In this document: positions 13,575 through 23,822 of the stretch, one piece after another
How positions within the stretch are numbered: position 1 is the first letter of the stretch
How the letters are laid out: each line of letters starts with the position of its first letter
Source of the DNA: Corylus avellana
Taxonomy: Eukaryota; Streptophyta; Magnoliopsida; Fagales; Betulaceae
Direction: 5' to 3'
Assembly (NCBI RefSeq): GCF_901000735.1
Contig: NC_081547.1
Location: 22,746,046 to 22,810,045 of the forward strand
Length of the DNA stretch: 64,000 nt
Notes under the pieces: model-generated
Seen by the model: the letters and a program-made list of their open reading frames with translations, nothing else
Told to the model about the DNA's origin: nothing
Database searches by the model: none
Made by a program: the position numbers and the translations under genes

Positions 13575-14650
13575 CTTTTGCCTTGTAAAAAAAAAGACTG
13601 GGTTATGTATTCCAACTTTCCTATGTTCCTGCTCACCTTCTCTTCTCTTCAAGTCTTGAAGATTCTCTAGTTTGTTTCTAATTTAGAGTCTCAAACGTGT
13701 CAAGTCGACTCGAGTCAATCTAAAGGCTGACATTCAGCCACGTAAATATCCCAATTGAGGGTTTTCTTTTGACAGTTTGCCGCGACTCGAGTACATACAT
13801 CATATCTAATTGAGAAATGATAAAAATCGCTCTCCATTCAATCTTTCACATTTTTATATGTTGAATTGGCAAATTTATGATTGAATTTGTTTGGGATTTA
13901 CGTGAGTCTACAAATCTAATAATAGATCGAGAATGATGTGTAATATACTCTTCTCTAATGGTATAGAGAATTCGTCTGAGCGCATAGGCTTGAGTGGCCA
14001 TAGAATTCAGCAGTACATCATATCTAATATAGAGAATTTGTGGTTTTTCTTTCTTGATTTATTATTATTATTATTATTTTTTTTTTATCTGTAGCTAAAT
14101 AAAACGTGTTCATATTTGTTTTTGTCAAAGTTTCTCACTTTTATATATAGATTTACAAATGGTAACAATCACACTCAAAAGAAAACAATGATATAAATCA
14201 CATTTTTATCGTTAGCGTATCCGACCAATCTTTAGATCAATTATTATTTTTATTAAAAAAAAAAAAAAAAGAAAGAAATTAAGGATTAGTCGGAATTGTA
14301 TGGGGACAGTTGTAGAATAGAAATGTGGCTTCTAGCATTATTCAACCCAAAATTATGAAGATGAGAGGATTTGTTTCCCTCTTTTGCAAGGAATTCACAA
14401 AGACACTTAAATGCTACCAAACATAATATCTCTTCAGATTTACCTTCAACCAAACCAAACATAATATCTCTTCACTCTTCAGACACTTAAAGGCATACTA
14501 ACCCATTAGAAAGAAACTTACAACAAACTTATGCAATGGTGGCCACCAAATAGTTTATAATATCAATTCAATATACCATTTTCTACGCTCTTTTGCCTTT
14601 ACTTATCGCCATTGATTGGACAATAAAGAGAAAAATAGAGTATTTGAAAT
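13351..14650 (+). other. PDS5 3' UTR and downstream flank
   Basis: No reading frame is supported here. The first 200-300 bases after the stop are probably 3' UTR and include a long T tract at 13541-13575. The stretch from 13633 on is repeated at 17539 in the downstream duplicate, with AT-rich spacers and no gene content. Confidence 0.6.
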
Positions 14651-14935
14651 CACAAGAAAGGCCATTAATTATAGGACGGCTATTCTATACTTATTTTTTC
14701 CTGCTTGGTGCCAGAATAATAACTAGACTTTAAAATTAAAGCAGAAAAAGATAAGTATAGAATAGCCATCCTATAACTAGTGGCCTTTCTTGTGATGCAT
14801 TTATCGATACGTATCGATAAATGCATCACAAGAAAGGCCACTAGTTATAGGACGGCCATTCTATAACTAGTGGTCTTTCTTGTGTTGCATTTATCGATAC
14901 ATATCAATAAATGCATCACAAGAAAGGCCAATAGT
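14645..14935. mobile_element. Cluster of palindromic TIR elements at the duplication junction
   Basis: A MITE with about 38-bp inverted ends (TTATAGGACGGCTATTCTAT and its complement) lies at about 14672-14780. It overlaps a perfect 84-bp palindrome at 14769-14852 centred on TCGATACGTATCGA. A second, imperfect palindrome with the same arms follows at 14861-14930. The repeated arm motif is CACAAGAAAGGCCA. A related element lies at 21478-21665. The cluster sits exactly between the PDS5 flank and its duplicate. Confidence 0.75.
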
Positions 14936-16185
14936 TAGTTATGGCTAGTGAGGAGTGATATGACTATAAGAGAAGTTATAGCTCTGGATTAGATCCGTTA
15001 GTGTAGCTAGTTGACACCAAGCTGATTTCACGATAGTTGTAAGCTCTGGTGCTTGTTTGTTGGGGGTTTCAGGATATTGGTTGAATAAGACTGTAAACAA
15101 TGCCTAGCTCAAGCTGCATTATTTTTGTTTTTATCAATGGACAAGTTGGGGCAATTCTTGCAGAGTTGAGCTCCTCATTCATTATATTGGGATTTTAGAG
15201 ATGGTGAACTTTCTTAGCTTGGTATTTGTACTCTGACGTCATTGTAGAGATTGTCATTTGGTTCAGGACTGCCCGTTTAAGAAGCTACCTCTCTTTCCAA
15301 GGTGCCAAAACCAAATCATTTTACTGAAGGGATAAATAAATTGGCTGTTCGTTGACCTTGGGGTCTTTTGGTGTGATGTGTCTTGTGTGTTACCTATATA
15401 ATGGGCACAACGCTAAAGCCCTCAGTTCTTTAAGTTTTTTAACATGTTAACGTTACTAGTCATGTGTTAACCACATGACGCAACGATTCTGTACCGATAA
15501 CTGAAAAATTTATAGTTGGAAAGTAACAAAAAGTATTTGAAATGTAACAAAAGTTTAGTGAGTGCAATACACTTTCTTGCTCGTTAACATCCAGGTCTAC
15601 CAAATCATGGTATTTCCCGTTTTGCATTATCTGGTGTCTTTAGAAGGAAAGAAATGATCAATGTTTTGAAAACCGCGAATGGATTATCAAATTATGGTAT
15701 TTCCCGTTTTGCACATTATGTGGTGTCTTTAGAGGAAAAAAAATAATGAATGTTTTGAAAACCGCGAATGAATTATCACTGGACAATTGCATTTTTCTGA
15801 TAAGATTTAAATTTATAAAAAGTGTAAAACGCCCCTAATTATACAAGAAGTATACAGAGGAATCACTTAACAAGAAAGAGCACAACAAAAACCCATACAA
15901 AACAAGAAAGAACCCAATGTAATAATGCAAAGGAAATTTCATCTTTTAAGAGCTGGTTTTTAAATGGATTGATGTTGTACCAGAGGGTTTGCAAATTAAT
16001 TCTTGCAAACGTAAGAAAGCACGCATTTTCAAACAATTAATTTCATGCCTACAATCCATTTGCAACTGTTGAAGAGCCAGTATGTCTCATGTTCATTGTC
16101 GCTATGGTGATTGTCTCATGCATGCTCTTTCCGTATGCTTGTTTGATCTGATATAAACATCTTTGGGATTGTGCATTTTGAGCAG

Positions 16186-16591
16186 ACCACAAAAGAGGAA
16201 AACAAAAGCGAAGTCAGGGCCTGCCGAACAAGAAAAGACTAATTCTTCTTCAAAGAGGTTGGCTTACAATATCCTACCCTCATTAATATTTGAATCTTTC
16301 TTTTGTTAAATTTGGCCTCCGAACTGAAAATTCTCAAGGCTTTCCAGGAGTGGAGATTCGCCCAACATATCCAAACTCGGTCGTACAAAATCTGCCGGTA
16401 ATTCTGCAGATAATCCAAAGCTTGATAAGCCTGTTACTGTTTACGGCCCGTCTAGGACAGACGATGATGGATCGAAGGATTACAGCCGCCAAAAATCTAG
16501 TGTCAAGTTGAGTATTGGGAGACTAAAGACTGGTAGTAGCTCAAAGCAGAGCATGCCTAGGACTATAACCTTGCCCAAGGGTTTCCTTTAA
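16186..16591 (+). pseudogene. Duplicated last two exons of PDS5 (fragment)
   Basis: Two exon copies at 16186-16257 (72 nt) and 16339-16591 (253 nt) have exactly the lengths of the source exons 12944-13015 and 13098-13350. Splice sites are kept and no stop or frameshift is present; the frame ends at TAA 16589-16591. Changes visible in the protein include SAS to SPN, YDLSRRD to YGPSRTD, and DYGRQ to DYSRQ. The Tudor exons and everything upstream are absent and no promoter is evident. It is most likely a dead fragment, though it could serve as alternative terminal exons if PDS5 transcripts read through. Confidence 0.85.
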
Positions 16592-16788
16592 GTTAATGGG
16601 TGGGTAAATATGAGAAAGGGAGGTAGTTTTTGTTTGCCTGAGTTGAAACAAGATTGTGTATAGAGATGTGTAGTGACAGACACAGGGTGGTAGGCTTATA
16701 ATTTTGGGTTTGTTTAGTACAGGGGAAGCCAAGGGTGGATCCAGGGTGGTCAAGTGGGGGCATATATTCCAACTTCCAACTTCCGTAT

Positions 16789-17535
16789 GGCCCCCATTTG
16801 CCAACGGCCCGGGGCCGGCACTCTAGCTGGAACGGTACTGTTCTAGCTACAGTGTCATCTGACAGGTGCAGCAAAAGTATACTTTTTAATATTAATTTTT
16901 TTTTTTTAAAGCAAAAAATTAAAAAAAAAAAAAGAAAAGAAAGGAGAGGAGAAAGATGGGTGGTTCCAGTCACCCTTGATAAAATGGGGTGATAATTTAT
17001 TTTGGCCAAGGTGGCCCACTTCATGTCATTGGCAAGTGGCCGGGCCAACCCCTTGGCCAAAAAAAAGGGACAAGTGCCTTGGGTGGCCGGACCACCCCAA
17101 GGGCTGGGGTAGCTGGCCACCCCATGGCTGGGGTGGTCCTGCCACTCCCTTAAAGGTCAAAAAAAAAAAAAAAAAAAGTGGGGGGAGGGGGGATTGGTGA
17201 TCCAAGGGGTCGGGGTGGCCGGGCCACCCCGCCTTCTGGTCCCGCACCCCAAATGCATCCCTTTTGTTTTGGTCATGGCTGGCTCCTGACCCCTGGCCAT
17301 GGGGTGGTTCGACCATTGCCCAGACGTACAAAATGGGGTCCCACCTAACGGCAAGGGGTGTCGGAACCACCCCTATCTTTCCTCCTTTTCTCTTTTTTTT
17401 TTTTAATTTTTTGCTTTAAAAAAAATATATATATATTGAAAAGTCAATTTTTGCTGCACCTGTCAGATGGCACTGTAGCTGGAACAGTGCCGTTCCAGCT
17501 ACAGTGCCAGCCCCGTGTTATTGGCAAACGGGGCC
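16789..17535. mobile_element. 747-bp TIR element with GC-rich core, inserted in the PDS5 duplicate
   Basis: Terminal inverted repeats of about 100 bp begin GGCCCCCATTTGCCAA on the left and GGCCCCGTTTGCCAAT on the right (other strand). Both contain TAGCTGGAACGG and ATCTGACAGGTGCAGC. The trinucleotide TAT flanks both sides (16786-16788, 17536-17538). The source flank at 13616-13629 shows the uninterrupted site ttcctatgttcc. A/T-tract arms enclose a GC-rich core of repeated GGTGGCC/GGCCACC motifs (17000-17370). It has no transposase, so it is non-autonomous. The 3-bp duplication points to the Harbinger or CACTA group. Confidence 0.88.
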
Positions 17536-19086
17536 TATGTTCCTGCTCACCTTCTCTTCTCTTCAAGTCTCGAAGATTCTCTAGGTTGTTTCTAATTTAG
17601 AGTCTCAAACGTGTCAAGTCGACTCGAGTCAATCTAGAGGCTGACATTCAGCCACGTAAATATCCCAATTGAGGGTTTTCTTTTGACATGTGCTCAGATA
17701 ATGACATCTCCAAACATCGATTGTTTGGCCACGACTCGAGTACATACATCATATCTAATAGAAAAATGATAAAAATCATTCTTCATTCAATCTTTCATTC
17801 ATTTTTATATGTTGAATTGGCAAATTCGTCATAGAATTTGTTTGGGATCCATGTGAGTCCACAAATCTAATAATGGATCAAGAATGATGTGTAATATACT
17901 CTTATCTAATAGCATAGAGAATTCTATCGGGCACATAAGCTTGAGTTGCCATAGAATTCGGCAGTACATCATATCTAATATAGAGAATTTAAAGGAAAAA
18001 TTATTACATAAATCGTGGTTTTTCTTTCTTGATTTATTTATTTTTTTTTAATTTTTTTTTTTTTATCTATAGGTAAATAAAACATGTTCATATTTGTTTT
18101 TGTGATACTTTCACACTTTTATATATAGATTTACAAACGGTAACAATCACACTCAAAAGAAAACAATGATATAAATCATATTTTTATCGTTAGCCTATCC
18201 GACCAACCTTTAGATCAACTTTTTTTTTTAAAAAAAAAAAACAAAAAATTAAGAATTGGTTGGATTTGTGTTGTAACAGTTGTAGAATAAAAATGTAGCT
18301 TCTAGCATTACTCAACCCAAAAGTATGAAGACGAGAGGATTTGTTTCCCTCTTCGCAAGGAATTCACAAATTAAAGACACTTAAATGCTACCAAACATAG
18401 TAAATCTCTTCAGATTTACCTTCAACCAAACCTCAAATAAATGTATGTTTTTTTCAATTTTGACTTCCAACTTATGAAATCAAAAACCAAAAAAGTGAGC
18501 ATAAGATCTCACGTTTTAATAATTTCAAAGATTGGTGGTGGGGGACCCGCAACCGTGAACTTGGTCAAGATTGATTGAGTAAATTCAATTTGCCACGTTT
18601 ACACTATAGCCTTTACTGGTCGGGAACTGGGAGTAGCTAAGACTAAGATACGCGCTGTTCATTTTTTGGTTTTTTTTTTTTTTTTTTTGGTTGCATGGCT
18701 GACGATAGTCTGACGTCACTCACCTACCCAAAAATAGACAGTTCTCAACAATTTTTTATTTTTTATTTTTATTTTTGTGTGTGTCAACTCCCAGCAGTTA
18801 AGACTGTACGTATGGTTGGATGTTTTCAAGGTTTGGTGCCTTCTATTATCATTTGTCACTATTGTTCATATTAGTTTAGCATGTGAGGAGAGGATAATCT
18901 CAAAATTATGGCCAAAACCAATATTAATTGCAATACAAGTACTTGTATCTTCTTCTTTCTTTTCTCCTCACGAAATTGTGGTATCTTAGTTTATTGAGTT
19001 CCATATTAATTTGACGGCATACTAACCCATTAGAAAGGAACTTACAGAAAACTTATGCAATGGTGGCCACCAAATAATTTATAATA

Positions 19087-19482
19087 GGGATAAATTTACT
19101 GAACACCCCTGAACTTTCACTCGATTTGATAAACATTCCCTAAACTTTAAAATCTCTCAATTTACTCTTCTGAATTTTCAATTGCTCTTAATTTGAACAT
19201 CTTTGTCAAAATTAACCGTTAGAAGTACCAAAAAAGACTAAAATATTCCTGATTTTCATTTTTAAAAATAAAAATAAAAAAAGGTTTTGGAATTAAGGGT
19301 AAAATTGAAATTTTATAAAAAAAAAAAGTCAAGGGTATAAACGTCATTTAACGTTTAAAATCTGACGAAGATGTCTAAATTGATTGCCATTGAAAGATCA
19401 GGTGACTAAATTTAGAGATTTTAAAGTTTGGGGGGGTTTAAAATCGGGTGGAAGTTCAGGGGTTTTCAGTGAAGTTAACCCC
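19087..19482. mobile_element. Mutator-type MITE (family A) with proven 9-bp TSD
   Basis: The ends are inverted: GGGATAAATTTACTGAA on the left and GGGGTTAACTTCACTGAA read from the right. The 9-bp repeat tttataata flanks the element (19078-19086, 19483-19491). The orthologous flank of the source copy carries that site once (14554-14562). No coding capacity is seen. Confidence 0.9.
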
Positions 19483-19976
19483 TTTATAATATCAATTCAA
19501 TATACCCTTTTCTACGCCCTTTTGCCTTTACTTATCGCTATCAATGGGACAATAAAGAGAAAAATAGAGTACTTGAAGTCACCTATGGATTAAGTATCAT
19601 TTGGTATCAAGATCGCAATCACGTTGATTGAACACAACTCGTCGAGTATAAGATTGAATGAGTTGTGATTTTATGGTTGAGTCACAAAGGGGGCAATCTA
19701 TACGTTTGATTAAAATGTCTCAGTACTATGTATGGATATAGTGTGAATAGTGTTACGTCATTGAAGGATTACTATCATGCCAGTATCAATAGAGTGGGCA
19801 ATCACAGACATCGGTTGCAGAGCATGGTGGTATGTTAATCGTGTAATATAAGTTCTTGGGTAACCTCTCATAGTAAGCTGATTTTTAATTGTAAGTTTTA
19901 CATGAGGCTTATATGAAAGAGATGTACAACTAAAACTTGTTCTCAATTAATTATTGAGGAACCTATGTTTCTCTTA

Positions 19977-20940
19977 GGCTCCGTTTACTTCGACATAAAA
20001 TGGTTTCTGTCGAAAAATATTTTCAGGAAAGCCATTTTCCCTGAAAATATTTTTGGTCGAAAACATTTTACGGCGTTTACCATACACATGGAATTTTTTT
20101 TTTTTAATATATTTTTTTCCAATAAGGTCCCAGCCGAGACCTGCACGGGACTTGATTGAGACCCCGTAGGGACCTACCCAGAACCCCACCGGGACTTGAC
20201 CGAGACTTGTCCGGAACCTCACCGGGACCTGCCTAGGACTTGACTGAGACCCGCCCGGTACTTGCTCGGGACTTGACTAAGACCTGCCTGAGACTTGCCC
20301 GGGACTTCGCCGGGACTCGCCCAGGACTTGACCGAGACTTGATCAGGACCTGACCAGGACTTGCCCGGGACCCTGCCAGGACTTGTTCGGGACCCTGTCG
20401 TGACCTGCCCAAGACTTGACCGAGATCCACCTCTCAGTCAAGTCCAAGGCAAGTCCCAGGCGGGTCCCGTCGGAGTCTAGGGCAAGTCTCGGGTAGGTCC
20501 AGGTCAAGTCTAGGGCAGGTTCGGGGCAGGTCTCGGTCAGATCCCGGGTAAATCCCGGTCAGGTCCCAAGCGGGTCCCAGGCAGGTCTTGGACGAGTCCC
20601 GATTGAGTCTTGGGCAGGTCTGGGCGAGTCCCGTTTAAGTCCGGTCAAGTCCTGGGCTGGTCCTCACGTAGTCCCAAGCGGGTCCTGGGCGAGTCCCGAT
20701 CAAGTCCCGATGAGGTTTTAGGCAAGTCTCGGCAAAGTCCATCGATTTAAGAATGAGATACTAATAGTCGGAAAATGGTTTACGGTTTTCAAAACCGTAA
20801 ACCATTTTCTGAAAATTAAAGAAGAATTTTCGGTCAAAAGGATAATATTTTTCGTTGACCACTATTTTACGTCGAAGTAAACACTGTAAAATGTGAAAAT
20901 AATTTTCTGGAAACCATTTTACGTCGAAGTAAACGGAGCC
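19977..20940. mobile_element. Harbinger-like fold-back element carrying a minisatellite
   Basis: Terminal inverted repeats start GGCTCCGTTTACTTCGACAT and, from the right, GGCTCCGTTTACTTCGACGT, and continue with TAAAATGGTTTC. The trinucleotide TTA is duplicated on both sides (19974-19976, 20941-20943), as in PIF/Harbinger elements. The interior (20130-20740) is a degenerate minisatellite, and a subterminal hairpin lies at 20770-20815. No transposase frame is present. A related but decayed sequence starts near 63530. Confidence 0.85.
20130..20740. repeat. Inverted minisatellite of GGGACTTG/CAAGTCCC units
   Basis: The left half repeats units such as CCGGGACTTGACCGAGAC, with a period of about 10-20 bases. 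After about 20435 the orientation flips and the right half repeats GGGCAAGTCCCGGGCAGGTC-like units. The two arms can pair as one long imperfect hairpin. It is strongly GC-richer than the surrounding AT-rich DNA. Confidence 0.85.
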
Positions 20941-21477
20941 TTAATTTATCGCCCTTTTTGCAATGTCCCCTTAATCTTTAAATGTAGTTAATGTACCATA
21001 CTAATCTACCATTCAAGTTATGATGCCCATTTTTGCAATCCAAAATGACTAAATATCATGCATAAGACTAAAAATTTCCACACACCAAAAAAAAAAAAAA
21101 AAAAAATGCATCACTTTGTTCTACTTTGTTTTTTTTTATTTTTTATTTTTTATTTTTTCATTTTTATGTAGGGAATTTTTGTCATTTTGACAGCGGAAGG
21201 AGGAGATTGCAACCCTAAAAATAGATCGGTAACATTAACCAAATTGCATTTAAATAAATAAATAAATAAGCCTAAGCCCTACCTGCATCCCCTACGGTTG
21301 TTTTTGTCACAATTTTGCATTTTTTCTTAAAATTAAATCTTATGGTCTCCTTGGATTTGAGGTTTCAAAACATGCGATTTAAAAGATAACAACTTCAAAA
21401 CGTGATTTTTAAAATGCAAATAAGTTTTTGATAAAATTACGATTTGGTCTTTAAAATTGCAGTTTAGATAGTACATT

Positions 21478-21665
21478 ATAAGACGGCTATAAAGGCAACT
21501 AGTTATAGGACGGCTATTTTATACTTATCTTTCCCTGCTTTAATTTTAAGGATCCGACTTACATGCTGTTTAGGGTTGAATCTTAACCGTTCATAAGCAT
21601 AAAATAACAACACGTAAGCTTGATCCTAATTTTAAAGTCCAGTTATTATTGTGGCACCAAGGTGA
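21478..21665. mobile_element. TIR MITE related to the 14.7-kb palindrome cluster
   Basis: Contains ACTAGTTATAGGACGGCTAT followed by tttatacttatctttccctg and a Lys-codon-free AT-rich interior. This matches the end of the element at 14672-14780, but with an additional internal segment (aggatccgacttacatgctg). It appears to be the longer parent form of the same MITE family. The right end is not well defined. Confidence 0.6.
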
Positions 21666-22969
21666 ATCCATAATCAATCAACTACCACTTGTCAATTTTA
21701 GAAGATAGTAGTATTTTATACTTTTCCCTTTGGTACTCTTTAGTCAAATATTGTAATTAAAAATTGTGTCGTACTTATCCCATAGGACGTATCTTTATTG
21801 AAAAAGGCTAGACGAGAGTTAAGCAAAGAGTTAAAAGGTTGTAGAGTAAAAGTCTTTGTAATTTAAGAACACATCTCTACGTTATCTTTTGATGTGCTCT
21901 TAATTATAGGTTAATATTATTTTATATTTCTTTTAAAAATGGCACATATTTTTTTTACTTAATTTTTTAAATAAACACCCCTAATTTGTTTATAAAAATC
22001 GCAAATTTTTTTCTTATTTTAAATTAAACGCTTTTTAAATCGCAATGCCAAACACCTTAAGTTTTGCAATGTTTTTTTAAAAATGCATATTATTCTTGCA
22101 AAATCTCAATCCCAAAAGCTTATACCTCCAAAAAAAAAAAAAATTATTGGCATTTTTTTTTTCTTCTTCTATTCAATGTGAGGAGAGGGGAAATGAAAAT
22201 TTCAAAAAAACAAATACCAAGGCAACAAAGGTTTCTTAAAAACAGTCAAGAATGAGTCAAATAAATGACCCGATCCGGCCATCAAGCGAACCGATATAGC
22301 CAAAGGAGGCTGTTCATGAATATGGCAACGTTTTGTAAACGGAATAAAACCCCAACGGGTCGCCAACACGACTGACCATCAATATCAATAGTCAATAAAA
22401 AAGAACAAACCCGACTATTGGTTGGCATTTGCTGCGTACCACCCTCTCGTGTACAAAAATTTTACCATGCATTACTATTTTACAATTTGTTTAATCCATT
22501 TTAGGGTGGAGTAGAATTTACGGCACTAATAATTAGAATAGAATGAATGTAAATTTCTACTCATGCCCATTTCCAACTTCCAAACAATTTGTCGACATCA
22601 AAAACTGGCTTGTCTTGGTCTCTAGTTTTACTTAAATGTACTCTCATCGGAAGGTGGCATCTTCTTGGCGACGTGACAGGTGGTGGTTGTTGATGTTTGA
22701 GTCGGGAGTTTAGCGTGTCCGATGGGTGTTCGCTAAAATGTGCCAAAGAAATGGCTTTTGCTTGTGCATGCTTCTAAGATTTATTGGACGGATTTGGCTT
22801 AAGTTATCAAACAAACAAAAATTATTTAAATTTAATTTCAAGTTTCTTATGAATAAAAGATTAAAATTAAATCTTGAACGTTAAAAAAAAACATAAGCCA
22901 AATCTAGAATGAATCCTCTCATCCGTTTAGAAGGAAAAAATTAAAGCAAAAAAAAAAAAAAAAAAAAAA

Positions 22970-23375
22970 AATTACAGTTTACCCCCCTCAAAGTTGACAG
23001 AGTTTTCCAATTCGAATACCAAAGTTTCAATTTTTGCAATCTACCCCCTAAAGTTTCAAATTTTTGTAATTTGACCAATTTTATCCAAAACTTCCCATAT
23101 TGCTCCTAATTTTTTTTTTTTTTTTATAAAAAATTTTTTTAAAAAAATTCACGGCCACTCCTTTGGTCATCTAGTCATTTTTGTACCCCAAATTTGTTTT
23201 CGTTTTCATTAAAAAAAATTAAAAAAAAAAATTCAGGGGCAATATGAAAATTTTGGGATGATATTGGTTGAATTGAAAAAAATTGGAACTATGTGGGGGT
23301 GGATTGCAAAAATTGAAACTTTGATGGTTGAAATGAAAAACGCTGTCAACTTTGGGGGGTAAACTGTAATTTTTC
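22970..23375. mobile_element. MITE (family B, ends in ACAGTTTACCCCC)
   Basis: The left end reads ATTACAGTTTACCCCCCTCA and the right end, on the other strand, ATTACAGTTTACCCCCCAAA. Both are followed by AGTTGACAG. Subterminal repeats include TTTCAATTTTTGCAATC and its complement. The same family lies at 60077-60487, where a clear 9-bp duplication is visible. Here A-rich flanks hide the duplication. Confidence 0.7.
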
Positions 23376-23822
23376 CAAAAAAATAAAAGAATTTTAATAC
23401 TTATTAATAAATTAACATATATATTCTGAATTTTATGATAGTATTATTTTATAATGTATCACCATATGTATCTATCTTGTTCTTAATAAGTTTACAAGTT
23501 AATTACTTAAAAATGGTTAGAGAAAACTTTACTTATTCCAATGATCTTTTAATTGTGGGTTGTTGTTCGAATAGTAGGGATGGCTATCGAACGAGACATT
23601 TTCATAAGAAAAGTTATTTGTAAAGAAAGATGATTTTATTAGTTATGACTTATAAATTGATATGAAATTAAGTTTAATACTTGTCTGCCTTTTATTTCTC
23701 ATAAACGTGCGCACTAATACATAAAGAGATATAAATATTTATGTATTTATTTATTTACATAGGCTCGGACTTTCCTTACAAAAAATCTTGATTTTACCCC
23801 TTGTGCTCACGTATTTATAGAA

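Larger units (their letters stand above)
14935..19580 (+). repeat. Partial direct duplication of the PDS5 3' half and flank
   Basis: 14935-15913 matches PDS5 intron 2 (2493-3225 then 4784-4945). The match then jumps to 12674, and 15914-19580 follows 12674-14650 (last introns, last two exons, 3' flank). About 7.7 kb is therefore missing inside the copy, with microhomology cca at the join. About 85 bases are repeated in tandem inside the copy (near 15603-15685 and 15690-15775). Insertions unique to the copy are a TIR element (16789-17535), extra sequence at about 18435-19010, and a MITE (19087-19482). Identity by eye is about 95% in matching stretches. Confidence 0.92.
20944..23813. other. AT-rich intergenic stretch without genes
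   Basis: Apart from the MITEs at 21478-21665 and 22970-23375, this stretch holds A/T tracts (21090-21160, 22130-22165, 22955-22972) and no frame that looks coding. A 61-codon minus-strand frame at 22561-22746 has no recognisable motif. Confidence 0.5.

Noticed and set aside
16593..17370. Minus-strand frames across the 16.8-17.4 kb TIR element
   Set aside because: They run through PDS5 3' UTR, inverted repeats and GGTGGCC repeats and encode Pro/Trp-rich repetitive sequence only.
20150..20740. CRISPR-like short repeats
   Set aside because: Units are degenerate, contiguous and inverted in the second half, with no spacers; a plant minisatellite.
22561..22746. 61-codon minus-strand frame, HFSEHPSDTLNS region
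   Set aside because: Composition is not absurd, but there is no known motif, no conserved neighbour and no promoter evidence.
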